From Sphingomonas sp. SRS2 (GTDB lineage Bacteria; Pseudomonadota; Alphaproteobacteria; Sphingomonadales; Sphingomonadaceae), in NCBI RefSeq assembly GCF_000971055.1, contig NZ_LARW01000073.1, forward strand, positions 1 through 50,798: DNA of 50,798 nucleotides, read 5' to 3'. The first letter of the stretch is position 1, and each line of letters starts with the position of its first letter. A model generated the notes under the pieces. It saw only the letters and a program-made list of their open reading frames with translations, did no database searches and was not told the origin of the DNA. Position numbers and translations under genes: made by a program. Shown here piece by piece: positions 25,997 to 33,766 of this stretch.

Positions 25997-26293
25997 ATGC
26001 CCCCGGCCGAATCCAACCCCGCGAATCTACGTGGATCGAGCGACAGCCCTATGACGATCACCGCGCTGACCGCGCTCGCCTGGACCCTGGAAGACCCGGC
26101 CCGCGCGCGGCGGCTGCTCGACCTGACCGGCCTGACCCCCGAAACGTTGCGCGCCGGCGCGGGCGATCCCCATATCCTCGGCGCGGTGCTCGACTTCCTC
26201 GCCGGGCATGAGCCCGACCTGATTGCCTGTGCCGCCGCGATCGGCGTCGGCCCGGCCGACCTTATCCGTGCAAGGGACGAACTACAGGCATGA
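25997..26293 (+). CDS. DUF3572-family small protein
   Basis: A 98-residue (or 80-residue, if the ATG at 26051 is used) helical protein. ALTALAWTLEDPARARRLLDLTGL, then DPHILGAVLDFLAGHEPDLIACAAAIGV and a final RARDEL match the alphaproteobacterial DUF3572 family of unknown function. Neither start has a convincing Shine-Dalgarno. The last four bases overlap the next gene's start (ATGA). Genes of this family often sit next to divK, which is the case here; a role in cell-cycle control is possible but unproven. Confidence 0.75.
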   Translation: MPPAESNPANLRGSSDSPMTITALTALAWTLEDPARARRLLDLTGLTPETLRAGAGDPHILGAVLDFLAGHEPDLIACAAAIGVGPADLIRARDELQA

Positions 26294-26919
26294 ACCGCCC
26301 ATTGTTGATCACCGACTGTGACGAGGTGCTGCTGCACATGGTCACGCCGTTCGAGGCGTGGCTCGACGAGGCGCACGACATCGCCTTCGCGATGGAACAG
26401 CCCGACTTCACCACCGCGCTGACCCGCCGCGCCGACAACAGCATTGTCGAGACCGAGCATATCGGCCCGCTGCTCGACCGCTTCTTCACCACCGAGATGC
26501 ACCGCCAGACGCTGGTTCCGCACGCCGCCCAGGCGCTGGCAACGATCGCCGAGCTGGCCGACATCGTCGTGCTGACCAACCTGACCGACGAGTTCCACGG
26601 CAGCCGCGTCGCCCAGCTCGACGCGGTCGGCATCCGCCACCGCGTCCAGTGCAACCAGGGCGGCAAAGGCCAGCCGGTCGCCGCGATCGTCGCCGAATAT
26701 CAGCCGACCGCGACCGTATTCGTCGACGATCTCGCCCAGCATCACAGTTCGGTGGCGCGCCATGCGCCCGGGGTGTTCCGGCTGCATATGGTCGCCGAAC
26801 CGCGCATCGCCCGCCACCGCGACGCCGCGCGCCATGCCCATGCCCGGATCGACGACTGGGCGGAGGCGCTGCCCTGGATCATCGCGCGCTTCGCAGACGC
26901 AAGCCCCGACCACGCTTGA
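26290..26919 (+). CDS. HAD-superfamily hydrolase
   Basis: A 209-residue cytoplasmic protein with HAD motifs: I, LLITDCDEVLLHM (nucleophile D9 and acid D11); II, VVLTNLTDEFHG; III, the Lys in CNQGGKGQPVAA; IV, ATVFVDDLAQHHSSV (Asp-Asp). A helical cap lies between motifs I and II. It resembles phosphatases of the HAD-IA/IB type, but the substrate is unknown. It is translationally coupled to the DUF3572 gene and 31 bases upstream of the RidA gene in the same direction. Confidence 0.85.
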   Translation: MNRPLLITDCDEVLLHMVTPFEAWLDEAHDIAFAMEQPDFTTALTRRADNSIVETEHIGPLLDRFFTTEMHRQTLVPHAAQALATIAELADIVVLTNLTDEFHGSRVAQLDAVGIRHRVQCNQGGKGQPVAAIVAEYQPTATVFVDDLAQHHSSVARHAPGVFRLHMVAEPRIARHRDAARHAHARIDDWAEALPWIIARFADASPDHA

Positions 26920-26950
26920 CGCTCCAGACGTTAGCAGGAATGAAGGCAGC

Positions 26951-27418
26951 ATGAGCATCGAAGCACGTATCGCCGACCTCGGCATCACCCTGCCGGCACC
27001 GGCCGCGCCGGTCGCCGCCTATGTGCCGGCGGTCGAGGTCAACGGCCTGCTGCACATCTCCGGCCAGCTTCCCTTTCGCGAGGATGGCACGATCGTCACC
27101 GGACGGCTCGGCCAGGATGTCGATCTGGCGCAGGGCGCCGAGGCGGCCAGGCGTTGCGGCATCATGCTGATCGCGCAGATCAGGGCGGCGCTGGGCGGCG
27201 ACCTGTCGCGGGTCGAACGGATCGTCAAGCTTGGCGCGTTCATCGCTTCGACCGATGATTTCACCGATCAGCCCAAGGTCGCCAATGGCGCGTCCGAGCT
27301 GATGCAGGCCGTGTTCGGCGAGGCCGGACGCCATGCCCGCAGCGCCGTGGGCGTGCCTGTCCTGCCGCTGGGCGCCGCCGTGGAGATCGACGCCATTGTC
27401 GCTATTCGGCCTCTTTGA
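26951..27418 (+). CDS. RidA/YjgF family protein
   Basis: A 155-residue RidA-like protein. Members hydrolyse reactive enamine/imine intermediates released by PLP enzymes. VNGLLHISGQLPFREDGTI, the helix GAEAARRCGIMLIAQIRAALGGDLSRVERIVKL, and the C-terminal RSAVGVPVLPLGAAVEIDAIVAI are recognisable. At this length it belongs to the longer branch (about 150 residues) rather than the canonical 128-residue RidA, and the usual active-site Arg region is RHARSAVGV. GAAGG lies before the ATG. The 3' end overlaps the next gene by 23 bases. Confidence 0.88.
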   Translation: MSIEARIADLGITLPAPAAPVAAYVPAVEVNGLLHISGQLPFREDGTIVTGRLGQDVDLAQGAEAARRCGIMLIAQIRAALGGDLSRVERIVKLGAFIASTDDFTDQPKVANGASELMQAVFGEAGRHARSAVGVPVLPLGAAVEIDAIVAIRPL

Positions 27419-28157
27419 CCGGTTCCGCTTCCCTGTCCCCGACGCGCGGCGCGTCGGCTATCTCACGCGCACGCCCTTCGCCAATCGCGGGCTGCACGGC
27501 AGCCGCAACGTCGAAAATAGCCGGGCGGCGATAGAGGCGGCGGTCGGCCACGGCTATGGCGTCAAGATCGACGTCCAGTTCAGCCTCGACGGTCTCGCCT
27601 ATGTCATCGCCGATTCGACGCTCGACCGGCTGACCGAGGAGAGCGGGCAGATCCGCCACCTGTCCAGCAAGCAACTCTCGCAGATCCGGCTGCGCGGCAC
27701 CGAGGAGACGCTGCCGAAGCTCGACGAGATCCTGGGCATCGTCGCCGGCCGCACGCCGGTGATCGTCGAGCTGAAGGCGATCGAGGGCCATGTCTCGCAG
27801 CTGTGCGTCGCGGTGCGCCATGCGATCGAGGGCTATCGCGGCGAGGCGGCGGTGGTGTCGCTTCATGGCGAGGTGCCGCGCTGGTTCGCCTCGCATGGCG
27901 AACGGATCACCCGCGGGCTGATGCTGTCCGACGGCAGCGACTACGCCAAGGACGAGGGCAGCGAGAAGATCAAGGCGCTGTGGCGCGCGCGCCCCGAATT
28001 CCTGGTGCTCGACATCAACGACCTCCCCAACCGCTTCGCGGCGCGGCAGCGCAGGCGCGGCATTCCGATCTTGACCTGGCCGGTGACATCCGCCGACGAG
28101 CAGGAGATCGCCGCCGACTGCGCCGACCAGATCATCTTCGAGGCGCCGGGATGGTAG
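27396..28157 (+). CDS. glycerophosphodiester phosphodiesterase-like protein, active site lost
   Basis: A 253-residue TIM-barrel protein clearly of the GDPD (UgpQ) family: TPFANRGLHG, VENSRAAIEAAV, STLDRLTEESGQI, PVIVELKAIEGH and IPILTWPVTS all align with family blocks. The catalytic positions, however, are changed: the first His (AHRG) is Asn30, the metal Glu (ExD) is Lys57, and the second His (HDxxLDR) is Ala72. Glu in VELKA is retained. It is therefore probably not a hydrolase. The start is a TTG at 27396, with GGAG upstream, overlapping the RidA gene; an ATG-start frame from 27333 would be mostly out-of-frame RidA sequence. The reading frame is intact. Confidence 0.85.
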   Translation: MSLFGLFDRFRFPVPDARRVGYLTRTPFANRGLHGSRNVENSRAAIEAAVGHGYGVKIDVQFSLDGLAYVIADSTLDRLTEESGQIRHLSSKQLSQIRLRGTEETLPKLDEILGIVAGRTPVIVELKAIEGHVSQLCVAVRHAIEGYRGEAAVVSLHGEVPRWFASHGERITRGLMLSDGSDYAKDEGSEKIKALWRARPEFLVLDINDLPNRFAARQRRRGIPILTWPVTSADEQEIAADCADQIIFEAPGW

Positions 28158-28198
28158 GCGCTTTGGTTTATGGTCGACCAGCGTCGGACCCGCACCGT

Positions 28199-28259
28199 CC
28201 CGCGCCCCCGCCCCACCTCCCAACCGGATATGCCATGGGAGGCCGGGCGGGGGAGCGGG
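28199..28259. repeat. inverted repeat related to the 6392-6471 hairpin
   Basis: Arms 28199-28221 and 28237-28259 pair at 20 of 23 positions around the loop aaccggatatgccat. Both the arm pattern (CCCGC, CCCGCCC, CCTCCC) and the ATATG-containing loop match the longer palindrome at 6392-6471. It lies between the GDPD-like and acyltransferase genes. Confidence 0.7.
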
Positions 28260-28278
28260 CCGGTAAGGCACGAACCCG

Positions 28279-29409
28279 ATGACCGACGTCTCGGCCAGAA
28301 TGGCGGAGGGGGTTGCCAGTTTCACACGTGACGAATGGGATGCCTGTGCGGGCGGGGACAATCCCTTCGTCGGCCATGATTTTCTTACAGCGCTGGAGGC
28401 GTCGGGCAGCGCCGTCGCCGGGACCGGCTGGCAGCCCGTCCCGATCGCCATCGATGGCCCCGACGGCAAGGCCGCCGCGATCCTGCCCGCTTATGCCAAG
28501 AGCCACAGCCAGGGCGAATATGTCTTCGATCATGGCTGGGCCGACGCCTGGCAGCGCGCGGGCGGGCAATATTATCCCAAATTGCAGATCGCGGTGCCGT
28601 TCAGCCCGGTGCCCGGCCCCCGCCTGCTGCTGCGCGATCCCGATCTCGCCGCGCCGCTGATCGCCGCCGCCGAGATGGTGGTGCGCAACAACGAGCTGTC
28701 CTCGGCGCACGCCACCTTCGTCGATGCCGAACAGATCGGATTGTTCGAGGCGGCGGGCTGGCTGATCCGCGCCGACCGGCAATTCCACTGGACCAATCGC
28801 GGCTATGCCAGCTTCGACGACTTTCTCGGCGCGCTCGCGTCGCGCAAGCGCAAGGCGATCCGCAAGGAGCGGGCCGCGGCGGTCGCGGGGCTCGACATCG
28901 TCCATCTCAGCGGCGACGCGATCGAGGAGGCGCATTGGGACGCTTTCTGGCATTTCTATCAGGACACCAGCTCGCGCAAATGGGGGCGGCCCTATCTGAC
29001 CCGCGCCTTCTTTACCGAACTGGGCGCGCGCATGGCGGATCGGGTGCTGCTGATCATGGCGCTGCGCGACGGCACGCCGATCGCGGGGGCGCTCAACCTG
29101 ATTGGGACTGACGCGCTCTATGGGCGCAACTGGGGCGCGATCGAAGAGGTGCCGTTCCTCCATTTCGAGCTCTGCTATTATCAGGCGATCGAGGCGGCGA
29201 TCTCGCGCGGCCTGCAGCGGGTCGAGGCGGGTGCGCAGGGCGAGCACAAGCTGGCCCGCGGCTATGAGCCCGTCGCGACCTGGTCGGCGCATTTCATTCC
29301 CAATGCGGGTTTTCGCAGGGCGGTGGCCGACTATCTCGACCGCGAACGCGCGGCCATCGCGGAGAATATCGAAGATCTGGCCGAGTTCACGCCGTTCCGG
29401 CGCGGCTGA
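28279..29409 (+). CDS. FemAB/DUF482-like GNAT acyltransferase
   Basis: A 376-residue protein with two GNAT-like folds in the DUF482 (peptidoglycan-biosynthesis FemAB-related) family. The first half shows NPFVGHDFLTALEASGS, and YVFDHGWADAWQRAGGQYYPKLQIAVPFSPVPGPRLL follows as family blocks; the second half has FLGALASRKRKAIRKERAAA, HFYQDTSSRKWGRPYLTRAFF, and EAGAQGEHKLARGYEP. Members are thought to add aminoacyl or acyl groups, but the exact reaction is unknown. It is co-directional with the RidA and GDPD-like genes and separated from the latter by a 121-base gap with a repeat. A weak ribosome-binding site makes the start uncertain. Confidence 0.83.
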   Translation: MTDVSARMAEGVASFTRDEWDACAGGDNPFVGHDFLTALEASGSAVAGTGWQPVPIAIDGPDGKAAAILPAYAKSHSQGEYVFDHGWADAWQRAGGQYYPKLQIAVPFSPVPGPRLLLRDPDLAAPLIAAAEMVVRNNELSSAHATFVDAEQIGLFEAAGWLIRADRQFHWTNRGYASFDDFLGALASRKRKAIRKERAAAVAGLDIVHLSGDAIEEAHWDAFWHFYQDTSSRKWGRPYLTRAFFTELGARMADRVLLIMALRDGTPIAGALNLIGTDALYGRNWGAIEEVPFLHFELCYYQAIEAAISRGLQRVEAGAQGEHKLARGYEPVATWSAHFIPNAGFRRAVADYLDRERAAIAENIEDLAEFTPFRRG

Positions 29410-29432
29410 TGGGGCCGGGGCGCGTCAGCGGC

Positions 29433-29534
29433 CCGCAAGGCCGAACGGCCGCCCGAGCTTATGCGAGGAAGCCAAGGCCAGCGCAGGCTGGCCGCCCGGC
29501 GTCTGAGGGCGGCCGCGCAAGCGCGGGCCAACCA
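29433..29534. repeat. intergenic repeat region, second copy
   Basis: Contains CCGCAAGGCCGAACGGCCGC (29433-29452, reverse complement of 25396-25415) fused directly to GCCCGAGCTTATGCGAGG (29451-29468, same orientation as 25484-25501), then AAGCCAAG and a GGCCAGC/GCTGGCC stem at the place of the TGGGCG stem in the first copy. It lies after the acyltransferase gene, before the convergent Sel1-like gene. Confidence 0.7.
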
Positions 29535-29536
29535 AA

Positions 29537-29833
29537 TTACGCCGCCAGCCTGTTCCCGAAGCCGAGCATCGCGCGCGCCTGACGCTGCGCCTCGATGATC
29601 TCGCGCGCGCTCATGTCCTCGGCGATCTCGGCGCGGCATTCCATCGCGCGGGTGTTGCCGCCAAGCGCCGCGATGTTGAACCATTTATGCGCCGCGATCA
29701 GATCGAGCGGGCATCCATCGGCGCCCGCCGAAAAGGAAACGCCCAGTTCGAAACAGGCGTCGATATCCCCGCTCATCGCCTCGCGGAGACGCGATTCGGT
29801 GAGGAACTGCTGCGACTTGAGACTGTGACCCAT
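29537..29833 (-). CDS. Sel1-like repeat protein
   Basis: A 98-residue protein with about one and a half Sel1/TPR-like helical repeats (GDIDACFELGVSFSAGADGCPLDL followed by IAAHKWFNIAALGGNTRAMECRAEIAEDM). AHKWFNIAA is the core Sel1 signature. No signal peptide is evident, so it is probably cytoplasmic and acts as a small protein-interaction module. GGAG lies about 9 bases before the ATG at 29833; longer starts to 29899 are poorer. The gene is monocistronic, convergent with the acyltransferase. Confidence 0.75.
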   Translation of the reverse strand: MGHSLKSQQFLTESRLREAMSGDIDACFELGVSFSAGADGCPLDLIAAHKWFNIAALGGNTRAMECRAEIAEDMSAREIIEAQRQARAMLGFGNRLAA

Positions 29834-29993
29834 ATCTCGCTCCATCCAAGGGGGGAGCGATGGCGGCTGTTTGCTGGTCGGCCGCCCCGGTCCCAACAAG
29901 GTTAACGGCGCGGTTGGGATGTTCTTAAATCGGTTGCCCCAAAGCCGAAATCGTCATGCCAGCGCAGGCTGACAGCTTGTATGACGTGCCTTT

Positions 29994-30839
29994 TTAAACG
30001 GGCTCGACCCCCAGATTGTCGATCAGCCGGGTCTTGCCCAGCCTGGCCGCCGCGAGCAGCCGGGCGGGCGCGTTCAGCGCCTCGACCGGCTCCAGCGTCG
30101 CGGCGTCGACCAGCGCGACATAGTCGATCGGGCCAAAGCCCGCCTCGCCGAGCCGCACGACCGCCGCGGCGAGCGCCGGCGCGACGTCATCGCCACGCTC
30201 GATCGCCGCCCTGGCCTCGCCGAGCGCGCGCGGCAGGGCGCGCGCCGCCAGCCGCTCGTCGGGGCTGAGATAGGCGTTGCGCGATGACAGGGCGACGCCA
30301 TCATCGTCGCGCTGGGTCGGCACGCCGACGATCTCGATATCGATGTCGAGATCGGCGACGAAGCGCCGGATCACCGCGAGCTGCTGATAATCCTTCTCGC
30401 CGAAAAGGGCGATGTCGGGTTTCACCTGCTGGAGCAGCTTGGTGACGACTGTCGCCACCCCCGCGAAATGACCGGGCCGGGCCGCGCCGTCCCAGCGCTC
30501 GCTGACCCCGTCGACCGAGATTCTCGTCGCGAAGCCCGCCGGATACATCGCCGCGACGTCGGGCGCCCACAGCAGCGCCGCGCCCGCCGCTTCGAGCAGC
30601 GCGACATCGGCCGCCTCGCGGCGTGGATAGGCGTCGAGATCCTCGTTCGGGCCAAACTGGGTGGGATTGACGAAGATCGACGCGACCACCTGGCAACCGC
30701 GCGCGCGCGCCGCGTCGACCAGAGCGATATGCCCGGCATGAAGCGCGCCCATCGTCGGGACCAGAGCCACCTGCGCGCCACTTATCCTCAGATTTGCGAC
30801 CGCCTGACGGAGATCCGCTATGTTCCGGACGATTTGCAC
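29994..30839 (-). CDS. panC: pantothenate synthetase
   Basis: Joins pantoate and beta-alanine with ATP to make pantothenate, for CoA synthesis. The 281 residues are the usual length. The HIGH-like motif is in VPTMGALHAGHIALV, then SIFVNPTQFGPNEDLDAYPR; FGEKDYQQLAVIRRFV and the KMSKS-like GVALSSRNAYLSPDER follow. It is transcribed away from mipZ. The neighbours do not include panB, so it is a stand-alone pantothenate gene here. Confidence 0.97.
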   Translation of the reverse strand: MQIVRNIADLRQAVANLRISGAQVALVPTMGALHAGHIALVDAARARGCQVVASIFVNPTQFGPNEDLDAYPRREAADVALLEAAGAALLWAPDVAAMYPAGFATRISVDGVSERWDGAARPGHFAGVATVVTKLLQQVKPDIALFGEKDYQQLAVIRRFVADLDIDIEIVGVPTQRDDDGVALSSRNAYLSPDERLAARALPRALGEARAAIERGDDVAPALAAAVVRLGEAGFGPIDYVALVDAATLEPVEALNAPARLLAAARLGKTRLIDNLGVEPV

Positions 30840-30924
30840 TGACTATACACCCCGATTAGTGGAATGCTCCTTGGACAAGGCCGGCCATCCGATCAAGCAT
30901 GGTGCGGCGAAGGGGAATATAAGT

Positions 30925-31725
30925 TTGTCGAACGCGCATCTGATCGTCTTCGCCAATGAAAAGGGCGGATCGGGGAAATCGACCACCGCGGTGCATGTCG
31001 CGGTGGCGTTGGCCAGCGCCGGCAGGCGGGTCGCCGCGATCGATCTCGATACCCGTCAGCGCACCCTCGCCCGCTATCTGGAAAATCGCGTCGCCACCCA
31101 GAGCCGCAGCGGCGTGGCGCTGCCCACGCCGACCTACGAGACATTCGATCCCGCGCGCGGCCATGTCCTGTCCGATATCATCGCCGGTTTCGCCGCCGAC
31201 CATGACGTCGTCGTGATCGACACACCGGGCCGCGACGACGAGCATGCCCGCGCCGCGATCCAGCGCGCGGATACGCTGGTGACGCCGATCAACGACAGCT
31301 TCGTCGACCTCGACCTGATCGGCCAGGTCGATCCCGAGACCTTCAAGATCCGCCGGCCGAGCTTCTATGCCGAGCTGGTATGGGAGGCGCGCAAGGCGCG
31401 CGGCCGGATCGATGGCGGCACGGTCGACTGGGTGCTGCTGCGCAACCGCCTCCAGCATCTCGAGGCGCGCAACATGCGCCGCGTCGCCGAGGCGATGCAC
31501 GAACTCGCCAAGCGGGTCGGCTTCCGGGTGATCCCGGGCCTGTCCGAACGCGTCATCTATCGCGAACTCTTTCCCAAGGGGCTGACCCTGCTCGACCTCA
31601 AGGCGATCGGCGGCGAGGCCGGCATCGCGCATATCGCCGCGCGGCAGGAGCTGCGCGAGATGGTGTCGGGCCTCGCGCTGTCGCAATGGCCGCAGCATCA
31701 GCCGCATCAGGCAGCCGCCGGGTGA
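30925..31725 (+). CDS. mipZ: division-plane positioning ATPase MipZ
   Basis: ParA/MinD-type ATPase that forms a gradient from ParB at the poles and blocks FtsZ assembly near them, a hallmark of alphaproteobacteria. The deviant Walker A is NEKGGSGKSTTAVH, then AAIDLDTRQRTLARYLENR, Walker B VVIDTPGRDDEHA, and MipZ-specific blocks TPINDSFVDLDLIGQVDPETF, WVLLRNRLQHLEARN and VIYRELFPKGLTLLDL. A TTG at 30925 with AAGGGG 9 bases upstream gives the family N-terminus (MSNAHLIVFANEKGG). An ATG start at 30820 would overlap panC's 5' end and add foreign sequence. The stop overlaps the next start by GTGA. Confidence 0.93.
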   Translation: MSNAHLIVFANEKGGSGKSTTAVHVAVALASAGRRVAAIDLDTRQRTLARYLENRVATQSRSGVALPTPTYETFDPARGHVLSDIIAGFAADHDVVVIDTPGRDDEHARAAIQRADTLVTPINDSFVDLDLIGQVDPETFKIRRPSFYAELVWEARKARGRIDGGTVDWVLLRNRLQHLEARNMRRVAEAMHELAKRVGFRVIPGLSERVIYRELFPKGLTLLDLKAIGGEAGIAHIAARQELREMVSGLALSQWPQHQPHQAAAG

Positions 31726-32114
31726 TCCTGCTGCTGCTGGCGGCCGCCGCGGCCGCCTGGTGGATGTGGGGACGCGGCCTCACCCGCAATCAGCTCGTCG
31801 CCGCCGGCTCAGCGGTGGCCGGCGCTTTCCTGCTGTTGAAGGGCGCCTGGCAGGTCGGCTTGCCGATGTTCCTGCCCGGAATCTGGATGCTGGTGCAGGG
31901 CCAGACGCAGCGCCCCGACCCCGCCGGCCGCATGGACAAGGACGAAGCCCGCCGCGTCCTCGGCGTTGGGCCGGACGCATCGCCCGAAGAAATCCAGGCC
32001 GCGCACCGCCGGCTCGTCGCCAGGGTTCATCCCGATCAGGGCGGCTCCGCCGAACTCGCCAGCCGGGTGAACGCGGCGCGTGACATCTTGCTGGCGGAAC
32101 TGCCCCGGCGCTAA
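31722..32114 (+). CDS. membrane-anchored J-domain protein
   Basis: A 130-residue protein. Two N-terminal hydrophobic segments (ILLLLAAAAAAWWMW and LVAAGSAVAGAFLLLKGAW) anchor it; the C-terminal ~55 residues are a J-domain (EARRVLGVGPDASPEEIQAAHRRLVARVHPDQGG) with the HPD tripeptide that stimulates Hsp70. The shape resembles the Tim14/Pam18-like proteins of alphaproteobacteria. The GTG start overlaps the mipZ stop by 4 bases; an ATG at 31686 inside mipZ is an alternative. Coupling with mipZ suggests co-expression, but a shared function is not known. Confidence 0.83.
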   Translation: MILLLLAAAAAAWWMWGRGLTRNQLVAAGSAVAGAFLLLKGAWQVGLPMFLPGIWMLVQGQTQRPDPAGRMDKDEARRVLGVGPDASPEEIQAAHRRLVARVHPDQGGSAELASRVNAARDILLAELPRR

Positions 32115-32133
32115 GATGTTGGGCGAACATAAA

Positions 32134-32254
32134 TCCTCCCCAGCACGGGGGGGGCCGCGACAGCGGTGGAGGGGGACCTGCCAACATCAGCCCGCCTGAT
32201 GCAGTCCCCCTCCACCATCCTTCGGATGGTCCCCCCTCTCCGTGCCGGGGAGGA
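32134..32254. repeat. nested 121-base palindrome before pgmG
   Basis: The outer arms 32134-32148 and 32240-32254 match at 14 of 15 positions, and inner arms GGTGGAGGGGGAC (32165-32177) and GTCCCCCTCCACC (32204-32216) are perfectly complementary. An innermost ATCAG/CTGAT pair closes the loop. It lies between the J-domain gene and pgmG and ends 23 bases before the pgmG start. It has the form of a mobile or dispersed palindromic intergenic element. Confidence 0.75.
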
Positions 32255-32277
32255 ACTTTCTTTCACGGAGGCCCCAT

Positions 32278-33660
32278 TTGACCCATCGTTTCGACCCGAC
32301 TTCGCTGCGCGAATATGACATCCGCGGGATCGTGGGGAAAACGCTCGGTGTAGCCGACGCCTATGCGATCGGCCGGGGTTTCGCGAGCCATGTCCGCCGC
32401 GCCGGCGGCACCCGCGTCGCGGTCGGCTGGGACGGACGGCTCTCGTCCGAGGCGCTGCGCGACGAACTGATCCGCGGGCTTACCGAAAGCGGCGTTGATG
32501 TCGTCCGCACCGGGCTGGGCCCGACCCCGATGCTCTATTTCGCCGAAGCGACGCTGGAGGTCGACGGCGGCATCCAGATCACCGGAAGCCACAATCCGGG
32601 CGACTATAACGGCTTCAAGATGGTGCTCCATCACAAGCCGTTCTTCGCCGATTCGATCCAGTCGATCGGCCGCATGGCCGCCGAGGCCGACTGGGACGAA
32701 GGCACGGGCACGGTCAGTGACGCCGACATCGAGGATCTCTATGTCGACCGGCTGCTCGAAGGCTTTTCGGGCGGCGCGTTCCGGATCGGCTGGGACAATG
32801 GCAATGGCGCGGGCGGGCGCATCCTCGAAAAGCTGGTCGCCCGGCTACCCGGCGAACATCATGTCCTCTATGCCGAGATCGACGGCCGCTTCCCGCACCA
32901 TCATCCCGATCCGACCGAGGAAAAGAACCTCGCCGACCTAAAGGCGCTGGTCGCCGAAAAGCAGCTCGACTTCGGCATCGCCTTCGACGGCGACGCCGAC
33001 CGGATCGGCGCGATCGACGGGCAGGGCCGGGTCGTCTGGGGCGACCAGATCCTCTCGATCCTCGCCGAGCCGGTGCTGCGCGAGGTGCCCGGCGGAACGA
33101 TCATCGCCGATGTGAAGGCCAGCCAGGCGCTGTTCGACCGGGTCGCCGAACTGGGCGGTACGCCATGCATGTGGAAGACCGGCCACAGCCTGATCAAGGT
33201 CAAGATGGCCGAGACCGACAGCCCGCTCGCCGGCGAGATGTCGGGCCACATCTTCTTCAAGCACCGCTGGTACGGCTTCGACGACGCGCTCTATTCGGCG
33301 GTGCGGCTGATCGAGGCGATCGGTGAGCTCGGCGGGTCGCTGACCGCGCTCAAGGACAGGATGCCCAAGCTCGTCAACACGCCGGAGCTGCGCTTCCAGG
33401 TCGACGAGAGCCGCAAGTTCAAGGTGATCGAGGAGGTGCTCGACCGGCTCGCCGCGAGCGGAGCGGACGTCGATCGCACCGATGGCGCGCGGGTCAACAC
33501 CCCCGACGGCTGGTGGCTGCTGCGCGCATCGAATACTCAGGACGTGCTGGTCGCCCGCGCCGAAGCGAAGGACCAGCCCGCGCTCGACCGCCTGCTGGCG
33601 ATGATCGACGGGCAGTTGGCGGCATCGGGGCTGGAGCGCGGCCCGCAGGCGGGGCATTGA
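32278..33660 (+). CDS. pgmG: phosphomannomutase/phosphoglucomutase
   Basis: Interconverts 1- and 6-phosphates of mannose and glucose, feeding sugar nucleotides for exopolysaccharide and LPS. The alpha-D-phosphohexomutase domains are in order: catalytic serine S104 ([14 protein letters not shown]), metal loop FDGDADRIG, sugar-specificity loop GEMSGHIFF, and phosphate-binding RASNTQ near the C-terminus. It matches the sphingomonad PgmG that supplies precursors for sphingans. The TTG at 32278 has GGAGG 7 bases before it and gives [17 protein letters not shown], the family start; a GTG at 32242 lies in the repeat. About 460 residues is normal. Confidence 0.93.
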   Translation: MTHRFDPTSLREYDIRGIVGKTLGVADAYAIGRGFASHVRRAGGTRVAVGWDGRLSSEALRDELIRGLTESGVDVVRTGLGPTPMLYFAEATLEVDGGIQITGSHNPGDYNGFKMVLHHKPFFADSIQSIGRMAAEADWDEGTGTVSDADIEDLYVDRLLEGFSGGAFRIGWDNGNGAGGRILEKLVARLPGEHHVLYAEIDGRFPHHHPDPTEEKNLADLKALVAEKQLDFGIAFDGDADRIGAIDGQGRVVWGDQILSILAEPVLREVPGGTIIADVKASQALFDRVAELGGTPCMWKTGHSLIKVKMAETDSPLAGEMSGHIFFKHRWYGFDDALYSAVRLIEAIGELGGSLTALKDRMPKLVNTPELRFQVDESRKFKVIEEVLDRLAASGADVDRTDGARVNTPDGWWLLRASNTQDVLVARAEAKDQPALDRLLAMIDGQLAASGLERGPQAGH

Positions 33661-33675
33661 GCGGCCTTCCTTTCC

Positions 33676-33763
33676 CGTCGCCCCGGCGGAGGCCGGGGCC
33701 GCCAACGTCTTGAGCGCACGTCGCCCCCGGCCTGTGGCGGCCCCGACCTCCGCCGGGACGACG
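33676..33763. repeat. GC-rich intergenic palindromic repeat, copy 3
   Basis: The left module 33676-33700 is identical to those at 10047 and 23412 (core CCCCGGCGGAGGCCGGGG). An inverted counterpart GGCCCCGACCTCCGCCGGGA lies at 33739-33758. It separates pgmG from the helicase gene and ends 4 bases before the helicase ATG. Confidence 0.8.
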
Positions 33764-33766
33764 TAA

